Positions 27,489 through 37,449 of a stretch of 64,000 nt of DNA are shown one piece after another. The DNA is taken from assembly GCA_003569145.1 (NCBI GenBank), contig BGOH01000001.1, positions 124,001-188,000 of the forward strand, written 5' to 3'. The position numbers and the translations under genes are program-made. The notes under the pieces are model-generated. The model did not search any database. It saw only the letters and a program-made list of their open reading frames with translations, and had not been told where the DNA came from. How positions within the stretch are numbered: the stretch's first letter is position 1; every line of letters starts with the position of its first letter. The DNA comes from Clavibacter sp. (GTDB taxonomy: Bacteria; Actinomycetota; Actinomycetes; Nanopelagicales; Nanopelagicaceae).

Positions 27489-28380
27489 GATCAAATACTC
27501 AGCGGCAGTGGCTAGAGCCCTTAAAGATAAGAGCCCAGTTGTCGCTCTTGAATCGACAATCATCACTCATGGACTGCCCCGGCCTAAGAATCTTGAGGTG
27601 GCCCTAGAAGTTGAGCAAATCGTCACTGAAACTGGCGCAACGCCAGCAACTATTGCAATTATCGATGGACAGATTCATATCGGACTAGAGCCAGATCAAT
27701 TAAAGCAAATTGCAAATGATGAAAACATCTTAAAAGCTTCGATAAGAGATTTGGCAATCATTTCAACTCAGAAAAAGAGCGCCGCTACGACAGTTGCTGC
27801 AACATCTCATATCGCCAATCTGGCTGGTATCTCACTTTTTGCCACCGGAGGGTTAGGCGGAGTTCATCGTGAAGCTTGGCAGAGCTGGGATGAGTCGGCA
27901 GATCTTCTAGCTTTAGCAAATACTCCGATCTTAATCGTCTGCTCAGGAGCAAAATCCATTCTGGATGTCAGCGCTACTTTGGAAAGACTTGAAACCTTAT
28001 CTGTTCCAATTCTTGGCTATAAGACAAATAAATTTCCTGGCTTTTATCTAACAGACTCTGGCTTTGACTTAGAACATAGAGCCGATACGCCGCAAGACAT
28101 TGCCCAAATTTGGAGGGCTCGAAGTGATGTAGCCACAAATAATTCAGCGCTAATTGTGGCAAATCCGGTTGGAAACCAAATGGATAAAGCTCTACATGAT
28201 CAAATCCTTTTTGATGGTCTTGCTAAAGCTAAGACAGCTGGAATTATCGGAAAAGCTGTGACGCCATTTCTTCTGGAATATTTCCACTCCAATTCCAAAG
28301 GTGAATCCTTAAGAGTAAATGTTGAGATAATTAAGGCAAATGCTGCTCTAGCAGCTCAGATTGCAGTAGCTCTTAAATAG
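27487..28380 (+). CDS. psuG: Pseudouridine-5'-phosphate glycosidase
   Basis: A 297-residue enzyme that splits pseudouridine 5'-phosphate into uracil and ribose 5-phosphate. The hallmark opening VALESTIITHGLPRPKNLE is near residues 19-37, followed by TIAIIDGQIHIGL, ATGGLGGVHR and CSGAKSILDVSATLERLETL. All fit PsuG. The pfkB-type kinase gene begins 3 bases after its stop, making a psuG-psuK pair for pseudouridine salvage. The start codon overlaps that of the divergent phosphodiesterase, so its promoter must lie within that gene's 5' end. Confidence 0.94.
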   Translation: MIKYSAAVARALKDKSPVVALESTIITHGLPRPKNLEVALEVEQIVTETGATPATIAIIDGQIHIGLEPDQLKQIANDENILKASIRDLAIISTQKKSAATTVAATSHIANLAGISLFATGGLGGVHREAWQSWDESADLLALANTPILIVCSGAKSILDVSATLERLETLSVPILGYKTNKFPGFYLTDSGFDLEHRADTPQDIAQIWRARSDVATNNSALIVANPVGNQMDKALHDQILFDGLAKAKTAGIIGKAVTPFLLEYFHSNSKGESLRVNVEIIKANAALAAQIAVALK

Positions 28381-28382
28381 CT

Positions 28383-29272
28383 ATGGCCCAAATTCTCTGC
28401 ATCGGCGATGCCATGCTTGATGTAATTGTTAAGATGCAGGGGCAGATGTACCTAGGCAGTGACACAATCTCTCAAATTTCAACCCATGGCGGCGGAGCTG
28501 CAGCAAATACCGCTACCTGGCTCGCATCATCTGGCCATAAAGTCTTTTATGTCTGCCGTCTTGGTGATGATGCAGCTGGTCGAGTTATTGCTAATGAATT
28601 TGATGCCTGGAACATTGAATACAAACCTGAGTTTTTAAAAGAGCATCGAACTGGAATTGTTGTGGTGCTAGTTGATCAAAGTGGTGAGAGATCAATGTTT
28701 CCGGATAGAGGAGCAAACTCAGGTCTTAGCGAGTTAGATCTACCCGATCTCACCAGATTTAGCGCTGTATTTCTCTCAGGCTATGCCCTCTTTAATCCTC
28801 AATCCCAAGCGGGAGTTCTTCGAATGATCAACAAAATGAGAGAAGCTAATTTAGAAATCTTCTTTAATCCGGATCTGTTGGAGTGATGAGCAATCTTGGG
28901 GTAGATGCCTGTCGCCAGAGATGTAAATTAATGGATCTGTTAATTATGAATCAGGCTGAGGCAGAATTTCTAACTGGAAATAGCGATATTGAAGGTGCCT
29001 TAAATGAACTGTCTAAAGATGTTGAGACCGTTGTCATAACTACAAGTAGCCAAGGGGCAATTGGTAAATCAAGAGGGCAAGAGATAGTAAATTCTCCAAT
29101 TCTGCCAATTACTGCAATTGATTCCACCGGAGCTGGAGATGCATTTGCTGCTGGATTCATTGGAAGATGGATTGAATCTAAAGATTTAGAATCATCTCTA
29201 AGGGCTGGAAATACATTAGCCAGTGGATGTGTCACAACTATCGGGGCTAGACCGAGCGTCAATCCCAAGTAA
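28383..29272 (+). CDS. psuK: PfkB-family kinase, probable pseudouridine kinase (frameshifted)
   Basis: Two frames (28383-28886 and from about 28880 to 29272) together make one PfkB carbohydrate kinase of about 296 residues. The first has the substrate-side motifs [16 protein letters not shown] and LGDDAAGR. The second has [10 protein letters not shown] and the catalytic/ATP motif [13 protein letters not shown]. The break after FFNPD near 28871-28884 fits one missing base. Placement behind psuG suggests it phosphorylates pseudouridine to the PsuG substrate. Ribokinase-like activity on another sugar remains possible. Confidence 0.8.
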
Positions 29273-29300
29273 TTCACACTTTACTTGGCAGAATCACGCC

Positions 29301-30818
29301 ATGGCTAAATCAGATTCAGGCAAGAGCACGGGCAAGAAAGTAGTAGCTGCTAAGCCAGGAGAATTCCCCGGGAAAATTGTTGATATTGATGTTTCATCCG
29401 AGATGTCAGATTCATTTCTTGAGTATGCCTATTCAGTTATTTACTCCAGAGCGCTTCCTGATGCCAGAGATGGATTGAAGCCAGTACATCGCAGAATTCT
29501 CCACCAGATGTCTGAGATGGGGCTACGTCCAGATAAAGGCCATGTTAAGAGCGCGCGTGTTGTTGGTGAGGTGATGGGTAAATTGCATCCCCACGGTGAT
29601 GGAGCAATTTATGACGCGCTAGTTCGCATGGCGCAGAACTTTTCAATGCGCCTGCCATTAGTAGATGGACATGGAAACTTTGGTTCGCTTGATGCCGGGC
29701 CTGCAGCTATGCGCTACACGGAAGCAAGACTTGCAAGTGCTGCGCTTATGATGGTTGAGGAAGCCGATGAAGATACCGTTGATTTCGGTGCAAATTATGA
29801 TGGGCAGATATTAGAACCATTAGTACTACCTGCAGCTTTTCCTAATCTCTTAGTTAATGGTGCAACAGGTATTGCTGTTGGAATGGCCACAAATATGGCT
29901 CCTCATAACTTAGGTGAAGTAATTCAAGCAACAAAGCATCTAATTGAAAATCCCAGCGCTACCTTAAAGCAGTTAATGAAATTCATTCCTGCACCTGATT
30001 TTCCAACTGGAGGAAGCATTATCGGCAAGGAGGGCATTCTTGAGGCTTACCAGAGCGGAAAAGGTGCTTTCAAAGTTCGTGCCAAAGTTGAAATTGGCAA
30101 AGTGAGCGCTCGTAAATCTGGAATAACTATTACCGAACTTCCATTTAATATCGGACCTGAAAAGGTAGTCGAACGTATTAGCGAGCTAGTTAAATCAAAG
30201 AAGATCCAAGGCATTTCAGACATTATTGATCTAACCGATGGACAATCTGGAACAAAGGTTGTCGTTGAGGTGAAAAATGGTTTTGAGCCAGAGGCGGTAC
30301 TAGAAAACCTCTACAAGCTCACCCCACTTGAGGATGCCTTCTCTATCAATGCTGTTGCCCTAGTAAATGGCAAGCCAAAGACTTTAGGCTTGAAAGAACT
30401 GCTTCAGGTCTTTATTGATCATCGAATCCAGGTAGTAACAAGAAGATCCAACTTTAGAAAAGCTAAGGCCACTGCCCGTCTAAACCTAGTTGAAGGCCTT
30501 CTAAAGGCAATTATAGATATCGATAAAGTAGTGAAAATAATTAGGGGAAGCGATGATGCAAATGAAGCAAAAGAATCACTTATCAAGAGCTTTAAGTTAA
30601 GTGAGGAACAAGCCACCTACATCCTAGATATGCCTCTAAGAAGGCTAACCAAGATGTCAAAGATTGAGTTAGATACTGAGGCTAAAGAGTTGAAGTCAAC
30701 GATCTCCAAGCTGACTGCGCTTTTAAAGAGTGAAGAGGCGCTTCGAAATCAAGTATCAGATGAGTTAAGCGAAGTTAGCAGCAAATACGCAACGGCGCGA
30801 CGCACTCTAATTGCTTAA
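29301..30818 (+). CDS. parC: Type IIA topoisomerase A subunit (ParC/GyrA) without C-terminal domain
   Basis: A 505-residue topoisomerase IV/gyrase A subunit. The breakage-reunion core is complete: [16 protein letters not shown] near residue 52, [14 protein letters not shown] near 94, and the DNA-linking Tyr139 in [10 protein letters not shown]. The coiled-coil end lies around 430-505. GyrA/ParC normally continue about 300 residues into a beta-pinwheel domain, which is absent. The gene ends here, with its stop overlapping the stop of parE on the other strand by four bases, so no sequence remains for the domain. ATG 29301 follows a short basic N-terminus. Confidence 0.92.
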   Translation: MAKSDSGKSTGKKVVAAKPGEFPGKIVDIDVSSEMSDSFLEYAYSVIYSRALPDARDGLKPVHRRILHQMSEMGLRPDKGHVKSARVVGEVMGKLHPHGDGAIYDALVRMAQNFSMRLPLVDGHGNFGSLDAGPAAMRYTEARLASAALMMVEEADEDTVDFGANYDGQILEPLVLPAAFPNLLVNGATGIAVGMATNMAPHNLGEVIQATKHLIENPSATLKQLMKFIPAPDFPTGGSIIGKEGILEAYQSGKGAFKVRAKVEIGKVSARKSGITITELPFNIGPEKVVERISELVKSKKIQGISDIIDLTDGQSGTKVVVEVKNGFEPEAVLENLYKLTPLEDAFSINAVALVNGKPKTLGLKELLQVFIDHRIQVVTRRSNFRKAKATARLNLVEGLLKAIIDIDKVVKIIRGSDDANEAKESLIKSFKLSEEQATYILDMPLRRLTKMSKIELDTEAKELKSTISKLTALLKSEEALRNQVSDELSEVSSKYATARRTLIA

Positions 30819-32911
30819 GCGTCAATTCTTTCGCGATCGATATCTGCAGTTGCAATAAATTCTTTTCGAGGCGCAACTTCATTACCCATCAATAGTTCGA
30901 AGATCTTTTCAGCCTCTGCCGCATCTTTAATGGTAATTCTTCTAAGAGTGCGCTTATCAGGATCCATAGTGGTTTCGCGGAGCTGATCAGCATCCATCTC
31001 ACCAAGGCCTTTATAGCGCTGCAGTGGCTCTTTCCATCGCTTGCCTTGTTTCTTCAAGTCGGTCAATAGTTTTTTCATATCATCATCGGAGTAGGTGTAG
31101 TGCACCTCTCCCTTCTTGCCTCCCCCGCCAATAACTTCAATGCGATGAAGCGGCGGAATTGCAGCAAAGACTCGTCCATCATCAATTAGTGGCTTCATAT
31201 AGCGATAGAGCAGGGTGAGCATTAAGCAGCGAATGTGCGCGCCATCAACATCGGCATCTGACATCAGAATAACTCTTCCATATCTCGCATCCTCTAGCGT
31301 AAAAGACTTTCCAGATCCAGCTCCAATTACTTGGATAATTGCTGCGCACTCTGCGTTATCAAGCATCTGAGAAAGCGAGGCCTTTTGAACATTTAGAATC
31401 TTTCCTTTCAGCGGCAAGATTGCTTGGAACTCCGAATTTCTTGCAGCCTTAGTAGTTCCAAGAGCTGACTCACCTTCAACAATAAATAACTCAGTTCGCG
31501 AAACATCCTCAGAACGACAATCAGAGAGCTTGGCAGGAAGTGATGAGCTCTCAAGGGCGTTCTTTCTGCGTTGCAACTCCTTGTGGGCTCTTGATGAAAT
31601 ACGAGTTCTTGAGGCGTTAGCAACTTTCTCAAGCACTACAAGTCCATTGGCCTTATCGATTCGTTTAGTGGTTGTAAAGAACTTCTTAAGCTCATCTGAG
31701 ACTACTTGAGTCACAATCTTTGTTACCGCAGGAGTTCCTAAAACCTCTTTAGTCTGACCTTCAAATTGTGGTTCTTGCATTCGAACTGTTACAACTGCGG
31801 TTAATCCTTCGAGGATATCTTCTTTAATCACATCAAGTTCATTCTTTTTTAGAACGCCTTTAGCACGAAGGAACTCATTAAACGTTTTTACTAGAGCCTT
31901 TTCAAAACCTTGCACATGGGTTCCGCCCTTTGGAGTTGCGATGATGTTTACAAAGGAGCGAACTGTGCTCTCATAACCATTGCCCCATTTAATAGCGATA
32001 TCAACGCCCATATCTCGCTCAACTTCTTGAGGCTCAAGATGGCCTTTTTCATCAAGAACGGGAACTGTCTCTTGATAATGGCCTTGGCCAGTTAAGCGAA
32101 TTACATCTCCTACCGCCTCATCCGGCTGAATAAAGTGGCAGTATTCCGAAATTCCACCTTTATGAAAGAAAATCTCCGAGCTCTTATCTTTACTGCGATT
32201 GTCATTAACAACCAGAGTAAGGCCTGGAACTAGATAAGAAGTTTGTCGAGCCCTGGTGTAGATCTCCTCTAAATCATGCTGAGCATCCTTTAGAAATATC
32301 TGTTTATCTGACCACCACTTGATTCTTGTTCCAGTGATCTTTGCCGAGACTTTTCCAATGATGCGAAGCCCTGATTTAGGTTCAAATGGAGCATTAGGGC
32401 CATCGCCATCAAATATTCCAGCAACGCCGCGCTTAAATGACATCCAATAAATTTTTCCATCTCGATCTACTTCAACATCAAGGCGAGATGCCAGAGCATT
32501 TACAACAGATGCTCCTACGCCATGAAGGCCTCCGGTTGCCGCATATGAGCCACCACCAAACTTTCCACCAGCATGAAGGCGGGTCATCACAACTTCTACT
32601 CCAGTAAGTCCTGTTTTAGGTTCCTTATCAACTGGGATACCTCGTCCATCATCATGGACTTCAATAGATCCATCTTTTTCTAAATTAATTTCTATCTTCT
32701 TGCAATAACCTGCAAGAGACTCATCCACAGCGTTATCAATAATTTCCCAGAGACAGTGCATAAGGCCGCGGCCATCGGTTGAACCGATATACATTCCGGG
32801 GCGCTTTCGAACCGCATCAAGACCTTCTAATACTGAGAGATCTTTTGCTGAGTAGGACTTTTCTACACTGCGCACTTGGTCTGCGCTTGAAGTCTCTGCC
32901 ACGATGGGCAA
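30815..32911 (-). CDS. parE: DNA topoisomerase IV subunit B
   Basis: A 698-residue ATPase subunit of a type IIA topoisomerase. It shows the GHKL ATPase motifs [27 protein letters not shown] and [10 protein letters not shown]. The transducer is followed by the TOPRIM domain with LFIVEGESA and the [10 protein letters not shown] metal site, then the C-terminal [16 protein letters not shown]. It faces parC tail to tail with overlapping stops, so the two subunits are not in one operon. DUF7455 is divergent from it. Confidence 0.94.
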   Translation of the reverse strand: MPIVAETSSADQVRSVEKSYSAKDLSVLEGLDAVRKRPGMYIGSTDGRGLMHCLWEIIDNAVDESLAGYCKKIEINLEKDGSIEVHDDGRGIPVDKEPKTGLTGVEVVMTRLHAGGKFGGGSYAATGGLHGVGASVVNALASRLDVEVDRDGKIYWMSFKRGVAGIFDGDGPNAPFEPKSGLRIIGKVSAKITGTRIKWWSDKQIFLKDAQHDLEEIYTRARQTSYLVPGLTLVVNDNRSKDKSSEIFFHKGGISEYCHFIQPDEAVGDVIRLTGQGHYQETVPVLDEKGHLEPQEVERDMGVDIAIKWGNGYESTVRSFVNIIATPKGGTHVQGFEKALVKTFNEFLRAKGVLKKNELDVIKEDILEGLTAVVTVRMQEPQFEGQTKEVLGTPAVTKIVTQVVSDELKKFFTTTKRIDKANGLVVLEKVANASRTRISSRAHKELQRRKNALESSSLPAKLSDCRSEDVSRTELFIVEGESALGTTKAARNSEFQAILPLKGKILNVQKASLSQMLDNAECAAIIQVIGAGSGKSFTLEDARYGRVILMSDADVDGAHIRCLMLTLLYRYMKPLIDDGRVFAAIPPLHRIEVIGGGGKKGEVHYTYSDDDMKKLLTDLKKQGKRWKEPLQRYKGLGEMDADQLRETTMDPDKRTLRRITIKDAAEAEKIFELLMGNEVAPRKEFIATADIDRERIDA

Positions 32912-33091
32912 GGGTATCTATGGGATCAAAGGAGCCTGGCAATACGCGCCGAAAAGGGTGAGGATTTCGATTTTCAGTGAAGAAAGTCATCAATTATGAG
33001 AAAAAACTTTGAATTCGACCTGCGGGGAATAACCCAGAGGTGGTTTGATGTTCCACTAGAACCTAACAAGCACAGGAAAGGTTGGCCAGAA

Positions 33092-33310
33092 ATGACTGAA
33101 AATCTATTGCTTACCTCATCTCCCCTTAGCGCTCTTGATCGTTGTGATCGCTGTGGAGCTCAGGCTTATGTTCGTGCGGTAATGGCCAATGGATTTGAAT
33201 TACTTTTCTGTGCTCACCACGCTAAAAAATACCAAGATGGGCTAGCAAGCACAGCCGCTCGCATAGATGATGAGACTGAGCGCCTTAGCGCAGAATCAAC
33301 GGCGAAATAA
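33092..33310 (+). CDS. DUF7455 small zinc-ribbon-like protein
   Basis: A 72-residue protein with CDRCGAQA near residues 18-25 and CAHHAKK near 40-46. This four-ligand pattern suggests a bound zinc. The start ATG 33092 is chosen because AGGAAAGG stands 10 bases before it. An upstream in-frame ATG at 32996 has no such site and would add a non-conserved leader. DUF7455 genes commonly sit between parE and the principal sigma factor in Actinobacteria, as here. The function is unknown. It converges on the FAD oxidoreductase with a 26-base overlap. Confidence 0.85.
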   Translation: MTENLLLTSSPLSALDRCDRCGAQAYVRAVMANGFELLFCAHHAKKYQDGLASTAARIDDETERLSAESTAK

Positions 33311-34628
33311 GCCTTGAGACCAAACTGGGCCTCCCAGTTCTAGCTTCCTCTCTATCTGCAATCCCACTTAATTTCACTAACGAGTTAACTGCTAGATATC
33401 TAAGTGGTTCTATCTCCCATTTTCTAATTTCGCGATTTACAAAGTGCAGATTTGTGACATTACTTTCTCTGCCAACGATTAAATCAGCCAATATTTTGCT
33501 TGCTAAATAACTCATAGTCACGCCATCTCCTGCATAGCCACCAAGGCGAGCAGATCCCGTTGATTTATCAAATTGAACATATGGCTCCCAATTACGGGTA
33601 ATTGCCACTGCCCCGCCCCAGGCATGAGTAAATTTCACATTTTTCAAAACTGGAAACCATCGCTTAGCCATTTTCTCTAAGCTTTGATGAACAGAGCTAG
33701 TCATTTCCTTTTCTTCAATAAGTTTTGAGCCAAATGGATAGCTAGCCCCGCGACCACCAATTGCAAGGCGATTATCTGCAGTGCGTTGTGCGTAATTCAC
33801 CAAGTGCGTCCCTTCAGCAAAGGTGAAGCGATCCTTAACTCCTATTTGATCCCAGATTTCTTCAGGCAGAGCTTCACTAGCAATCATGAGAGAGTAGAGC
33901 GGGATAAATTCTCGCCCAGGATTAGAGAAAGCCTCACTGGCTCTAATCACTACCGGAGCCTTCACTAGTGAGCTATTTGCTAAGACTCCGCCATTTGTTT
34001 GGGTAGCAAATACCCCCTCGGCTATTACTACTCCTTTGCTCTCCAGGTATTTGGCGAGCCCCAAAACAAGTTGGAATGGATTAATCGTTGCGCATTGCGG
34101 ATTAAATAATCCGCCCCTTAAATCAGATACTTGAATTAACTGATCAAGCTCACCTGCAGACTTCCAGAAATGTTCTGAATCAGCACTCTCTTTTAATCGT
34201 CTCTCCTGCGCCTTATTTCTAGCAAATGTGAGCGTTCCTGACTTAACAAAACTTGCCTTGGGTGCAATCTCTCCTGCTATCTGGCCGATCTCATCAATGG
34301 CATTTGAAAGCTCTTTGAAAAGATTGTTAGTGGCATCACTACCATGGCGCTTTTCAAGTGTTTTTCGATAGACCGGATAATCTGATGAAACCCAGCCACC
34401 ATTTCTTCCACTTGCTCCATAGCCAATTGATTTTGCCTCAAAGATAACGATAGAGAGTTTAGGATCTAACTTCAGAAGATGATAGGCCGACCAGAGCCCT
34501 GAGAATCCACCACCGATTATTGCGACATCGTAAGAATTATTAAATTCTTTTCTCTTACCGCTCTGCTTAAAACCTTCTGCCCAGAGCGAGTTATTCGGCG
34601 GTAAATCCTGCATCTCGATGGGAGCCAT
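33285..34628 (-). CDS. FAD-dependent amine/amino-acid oxidoreductase (DadA-like)
   Basis: A 447-residue DAO-family flavoprotein. The FAD-binding start YDVAIIGGGFSGLWSAYHLLK is near residue 33, followed by IVIFEAKSIGYGASGRNGGWVSS. The C-terminal TGSARLGGYAGDGVTMSYLASKI is typical of the gamma-glutamylputrescine oxidase/glycine oxidase group, which makes imines and H2O2 from amines. The start may be ATG 34628 or 34613; both lie within the end of the CDGSH gene, so the two genes are translationally linked. The substrate is unknown. Confidence 0.82.
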   Translation of the reverse strand: MAPIEMQDLPPNNSLWAEGFKQSGKRKEFNNSYDVAIIGGGFSGLWSAYHLLKLDPKLSIVIFEAKSIGYGASGRNGGWVSSDYPVYRKTLEKRHGSDATNNLFKELSNAIDEIGQIAGEIAPKASFVKSGTLTFARNKAQERRLKESADSEHFWKSAGELDQLIQVSDLRGGLFNPQCATINPFQLVLGLAKYLESKGVVIAEGVFATQTNGGVLANSSLVKAPVVIRASEAFSNPGREFIPLYSLMIASEALPEEIWDQIGVKDRFTFAEGTHLVNYAQRTADNRLAIGGRGASYPFGSKLIEEKEMTSSVHQSLEKMAKRWFPVLKNVKFTHAWGGAVAITRNWEPYVQFDKSTGSARLGGYAGDGVTMSYLASKILADLIVGRESNVTNLHFVNREIRKWEIEPLRYLAVNSLVKLSGIADREEARTGRPSLVSRLISPLILR

Positions 34629-34782
34629 CACAGAAGGGTTTCTCTTTAGAGTGTCCGCAGCGACAGAGAGAGAAATTCTCTTTACTCTCAATCACATTTC
34701 CTTGCGCATCGACAAAATCAACTTCACCTGTGACGCGAATAGAGCCATTAGGCTTAACGAATATCTTTACCTTCTCACTCAT
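34591..34782 (-). CDS. CDGSH-type iron-sulfur protein
   Basis: A 63-residue protein with the complete CDGSH signature CRCGHSKEKPFCDGSH near residues 40-55. Its three Cys and one His hold a redox-active, acid-labile 2Fe-2S cluster in this family. The N-terminal half forms short beta strands (VKIFVKPNGSIRVTGEVDFV). It lies 10 bases after sigA and overlaps the FAD oxidoreductase, so it may exchange electrons with that flavoprotein. This is inference from overlap only. Confidence 0.9.
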   Translation of the reverse strand: MSEKVKIFVKPNGSIRVTGEVDFVDAQGNVIESKENFSLCRCGHSKEKPFCDGSHRDAGFTAE

Positions 34783-34792
34783 TGCTCTTCTC

Positions 34793-36205
34793 CTAATCTA
34801 GGTAATCGCGTAGTACTTGCGATCTTGATGGATGGCGAAGCTTGGACATAGTTTTAGATTCAATCTGGCGAATACGCTCACGGGTCACGCCGTATACCTT
34901 GCCAATTTCATCAAGGGTCTTAGGCTGGCCATCGGTTAATCCAAAGCGCATCGCAACAACGCCTGCCTCGCGCTCTGAGAGAGTATCTAGCACTGAGTGA
35001 AGCTGCTCTTGAAGGAGAGTAAATGAAACTGCATCTGCAGGAACAATCGCCTCAGAGTCTTCAATCAAATCACCAAACTCTGAATCTCCCTCTTCACCAA
35101 GTGGAGTGTGAAGTGAGATTGGTTCGCGACCATATTTTTGAACTTCAACAACCTTCTCAGGGGTCATATCAAGCTCTTTAGCCAGCTCTTCTGGGGTTGG
35201 TTCGCGGCCGAGATCTTGAAGCATCTGGCGCTGAACTCGCGCTAATTTATTAATAACTTCAACCATATGTACTGGAATACGAATGGTTCTTGCCTGATCT
35301 GCCATAGCGCGTGTGATTGCCTGGCGAATCCACCAGGTTGCATAGGTTGAGAACTTATATCCCTTTGTGTAATCAAATTTCTCTACTGCGCGAATTAAAC
35401 CTAGGTTTCCCTCTTGAATTAGATCAAGAAATAGCATTCCTCGACCGGTGTAGCGCTTAGCAAGAGAAACAACGAGGCGAAGGTTTGCTTCAAGAAGATG
35501 ATTCTTAGCTCTCTTACCATCCTCTGCAATCCACTCCAGCTCTCGCTTAAATGAACGTTCCATCTTCTCGCCTGAATTCAACTTTGCTTCAGCAAATAAT
35601 CCAGCTTCAATTCTCATAGCAAGTTCAACTTCAAGTTCAGCATTTAGTAGAGCTACTCGACCAATCTGCTTGAGATAGTCTTTTACTGGATCTGCAGTAG
35701 CACCTGCTGTTAAGACAGTCTGAGGAGGTGCGTCATCTTCTTCAGAATCCTTAAGGGTGAACTCACCCTCTTCTTTCTTGGCTTCTTCAGTTAGATTAAC
35801 AACTCGAACATCACTTGCGCCTTCAACAACGTCTTCCCCAGTTTCAGCAACTAACTTTTCAAGATCTTCTAATTCAACTTCTTCTAGTTCAACTTCCTCG
35901 CCATCAACTTTTTCAATTATCTTCTTGCCAGCAGACTTGCTTACTCCAGCAGCTGCAGCCTTTGCTGCTTCAAGTTCTGCCTTTGTTGGAAAGCGTCGCG
36001 GGCCGCTTTTTTCAGCTGGCTTAGCTTTTGCTTCTCTTGCCAGCTTCATGGCTTCAAGTTCTGCCTTGGTAGGAAATAGTCTTGGGCCTTTGGACTTAGC
36101 GCCCTTCTTATCTTTCTTTATTGAACTTTTAGCAACGCTCTTCGTGCTCTTTTTTGCAACGCTCTTCTTCTTGCCTGCGTTTTTGGGCGCACGAGATACA
36201 GCCAC
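34793..36205 (-). CDS. sigA: Principal RNA polymerase sigma factor (RpoD/HrdB/SigA)
   Basis: A 470-residue primary sigma factor. Region 1.2 begins near [16 protein letters not shown] (about residue 172). Region 2 has [56 protein letters not shown]. Region 3 has RIPVHMVE. Region 4 has the helix-turn-helix [20 protein letters not shown] and ends [13 protein letters not shown]. The N-terminal 160 residues are Lys/Ala-rich then acidic and contain two copies of GPR[10 protein letters not shown] near residues 40 and 68. Such a variable N-terminus is usual for actinobacterial HrdB, but the duplicated motif is notable. Confidence 0.97.
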   Translation of the reverse strand: MAVSRAPKNAGKKKSVAKKSTKSVAKSSIKKDKKGAKSKGPRLFPTKAELEAMKLAREAKAKPAEKSGPRRFPTKAELEAAKAAAAGVSKSAGKKIIEKVDGEEVELEEVELEDLEKLVAETGEDVVEGASDVRVVNLTEEAKKEEGEFTLKDSEEDDAPPQTVLTAGATADPVKDYLKQIGRVALLNAELEVELAMRIEAGLFAEAKLNSGEKMERSFKRELEWIAEDGKRAKNHLLEANLRLVVSLAKRYTGRGMLFLDLIQEGNLGLIRAVEKFDYTKGYKFSTYATWWIRQAITRAMADQARTIRIPVHMVEVINKLARVQRQMLQDLGREPTPEELAKELDMTPEKVVEVQKYGREPISLHTPLGEEGDSEFGDLIEDSEAIVPADAVSFTLLQEQLHSVLDTLSEREAGVVAMRFGLTDGQPKTLDEIGKVYGVTRERIRQIESKTMSKLRHPSRSQVLRDYLD

Positions 36206-36226
36206 GAATTAGTCCTTTGCTTTAAA

Positions 36227-36241
36227 TTGACGAACTGTCAA
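36227..36241. promoter_or_regulatory. Inverted repeat TTGAC-N5-GTCAA in front of sigA
   Basis: A perfect 5-bp inverted repeat with a 5-base spacer lies 22 to 36 bases upstream of the sigA start. It could be an operator half-site pair, or part of a -35-like TTGACA element on the coding strand. No regulator is identified. Confidence 0.35.
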
Positions 36242-36288
36242 AACTTCTTTTTTTACCTCTAGCCTTTTGGGGAATTGGCTATGGCTAT

Positions 36289-36294
36289 ATTATA
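36289..36294 (-). promoter_or_regulatory. Candidate -10 element of sigA
   Basis: A perfect TATAAT on the minus strand lies about 84 bases upstream of the sigA start within the 132-base metX-sigA spacer. The -35 position 17 bases upstream shows only a weak match. The A/T-rich surrounding and lack of another strong candidate support it modestly. Confidence 0.4.
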
Positions 36295-36337
36295 AATTGT
36301 CCACAGGGGTAAATGCACATCCAAACCGCTTTATTCC

Positions 36338-37429
36338 TCACTTTGAGTGAACCAGTTCCAAACTTTCCCTGATTATCTGACCCACACGCTCAACTTCTAT
36401 CAAAAATCCATCGTGGCCAAAGGGAGATGAAATCTGCTTCAACGGTAGGGCTGTTGGTGTTAGCTCAACAATCTCCTCCTGCAATCGCGTTGGAAAGAGG
36501 CGATCGGTGTCAATTGAAACCACCACGACTGGGCGTTGAGCCGTTGCAAGGGCTACATCTATTCCACCTCGACCTCGCCCAATATCGTGCGAAATCATCG
36601 CTGTTTCTAGGACAATGTAAGTGTTGGCATCAAATCGACGCTGCAATTTCTGCGCTTGATGGTCTAAATATGAAGTAATGGCATATCGACCAGTGGCATC
36701 TCCCTGAAGATCGCGGCCAAATCGGGTATGCATCTCATATTCGGTGCGGTAACTCAGATGGGCAATTTTTCTCGCAATGCCCATTCCTTCCATGGGGCCC
36801 ATTTCTTGGTCATAGTAATCCCCGCCATTGAAGTGTGGGTCTGCTGTGATGGCATGTATCTCTGTGCTCCACGTTCCAATTTGATCTCCCGTTGCAATTG
36901 CTGAAGATCCAATCGTGCAGATTGCGCCGATTCGGTCTGGGTGCTCGATAGCCCACTCCAATGAGCGCATTCCGCCTAATGATGGGCCTACCGCAAGCAC
37001 ATAACTTGGAATATCTAGTTGATTAGAGAGCTCAACTTCCGCTCGAACTAGATCTCGGACCGTGACATACGGAAACCGAGAACCCCAACGCTTGCCATCG
37101 GGTGCAAGCGATGAGGGCCCTGTACTTCCTTGGCATCCGCCAACTACATTGGGACAGATGATGAAGTAGCGATCGGTGTCGAACGGCAAACCTGGACCAA
37201 CCATTTCTGGCCACCAGGAAGGCACATCAGACCATCCCGTAAGCGCATGATTGATCAATATCGCGTTTGATCGATCTGCGTTGAGTGTTCCCCAAGTTTG
37301 GTACGCGATTGTGACATCCGGAAGGACTGCGCCAGATTCCAAAATCAAATCACCAAGTTTATGAAAGATTCGCGCGCCAGGGTCATGGGTTTCAAGCCAT
37401 GCGCCTGTGACGCGATTCGGCATTGTCAT
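36338..37429 (-). CDS. metX: Homoserine O-acetyltransferase
   Basis: A 363-residue alpha/beta hydrolase that acetylates homoserine for methionine synthesis. Motifs are the nucleophile elbow VGPSLGGMRSLEW near residues 147-159, ICPNVVGGCQGSTGPSS near 91, the C-terminal HDIGRGRGG and the catalytic His in SPFGHDGFLIE. It follows metY after 20 bases, so both are under the SAM-IV riboswitch in front of metY. Confidence 0.95.
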   Translation of the reverse strand: MTMPNRVTGAWLETHDPGARIFHKLGDLILESGAVLPDVTIAYQTWGTLNADRSNAILINHALTGWSDVPSWWPEMVGPGLPFDTDRYFIICPNVVGGCQGSTGPSSLAPDGKRWGSRFPYVTVRDLVRAEVELSNQLDIPSYVLAVGPSLGGMRSLEWAIEHPDRIGAICTIGSSAIATGDQIGTWSTEIHAITADPHFNGGDYYDQEMGPMEGMGIARKIAHLSYRTEYEMHTRFGRDLQGDATGRYAITSYLDHQAQKLQRRFDANTYIVLETAMISHDIGRGRGGIDVALATAQRPVVVVSIDTDRLFPTRLQEEIVELTPTALPLKQISSPFGHDGFLIEVERVGQIIRESLELVHSK

Positions 37430-37449
37430 GAAAAAGAGTCCGATGAATA

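Noticed and set aside
27974-28162. Small minus-strand frame inside psuG
   Set aside because: Shadow of a well-supported gene, with no start signal or domain.
32996-33091. Upstream ATG extension of the DUF7455 gene
   Set aside because: The added 32 residues are not family-like. A good ribosome binding site stands in front of ATG 33092.
35757-36212. Long Ser/Phe-rich reading frame opposite the 5' end of sigA
   Set aside because: It is the mirror of the Lys/Glu-rich sigma N-terminus. It has no ribosome binding site or family pattern.
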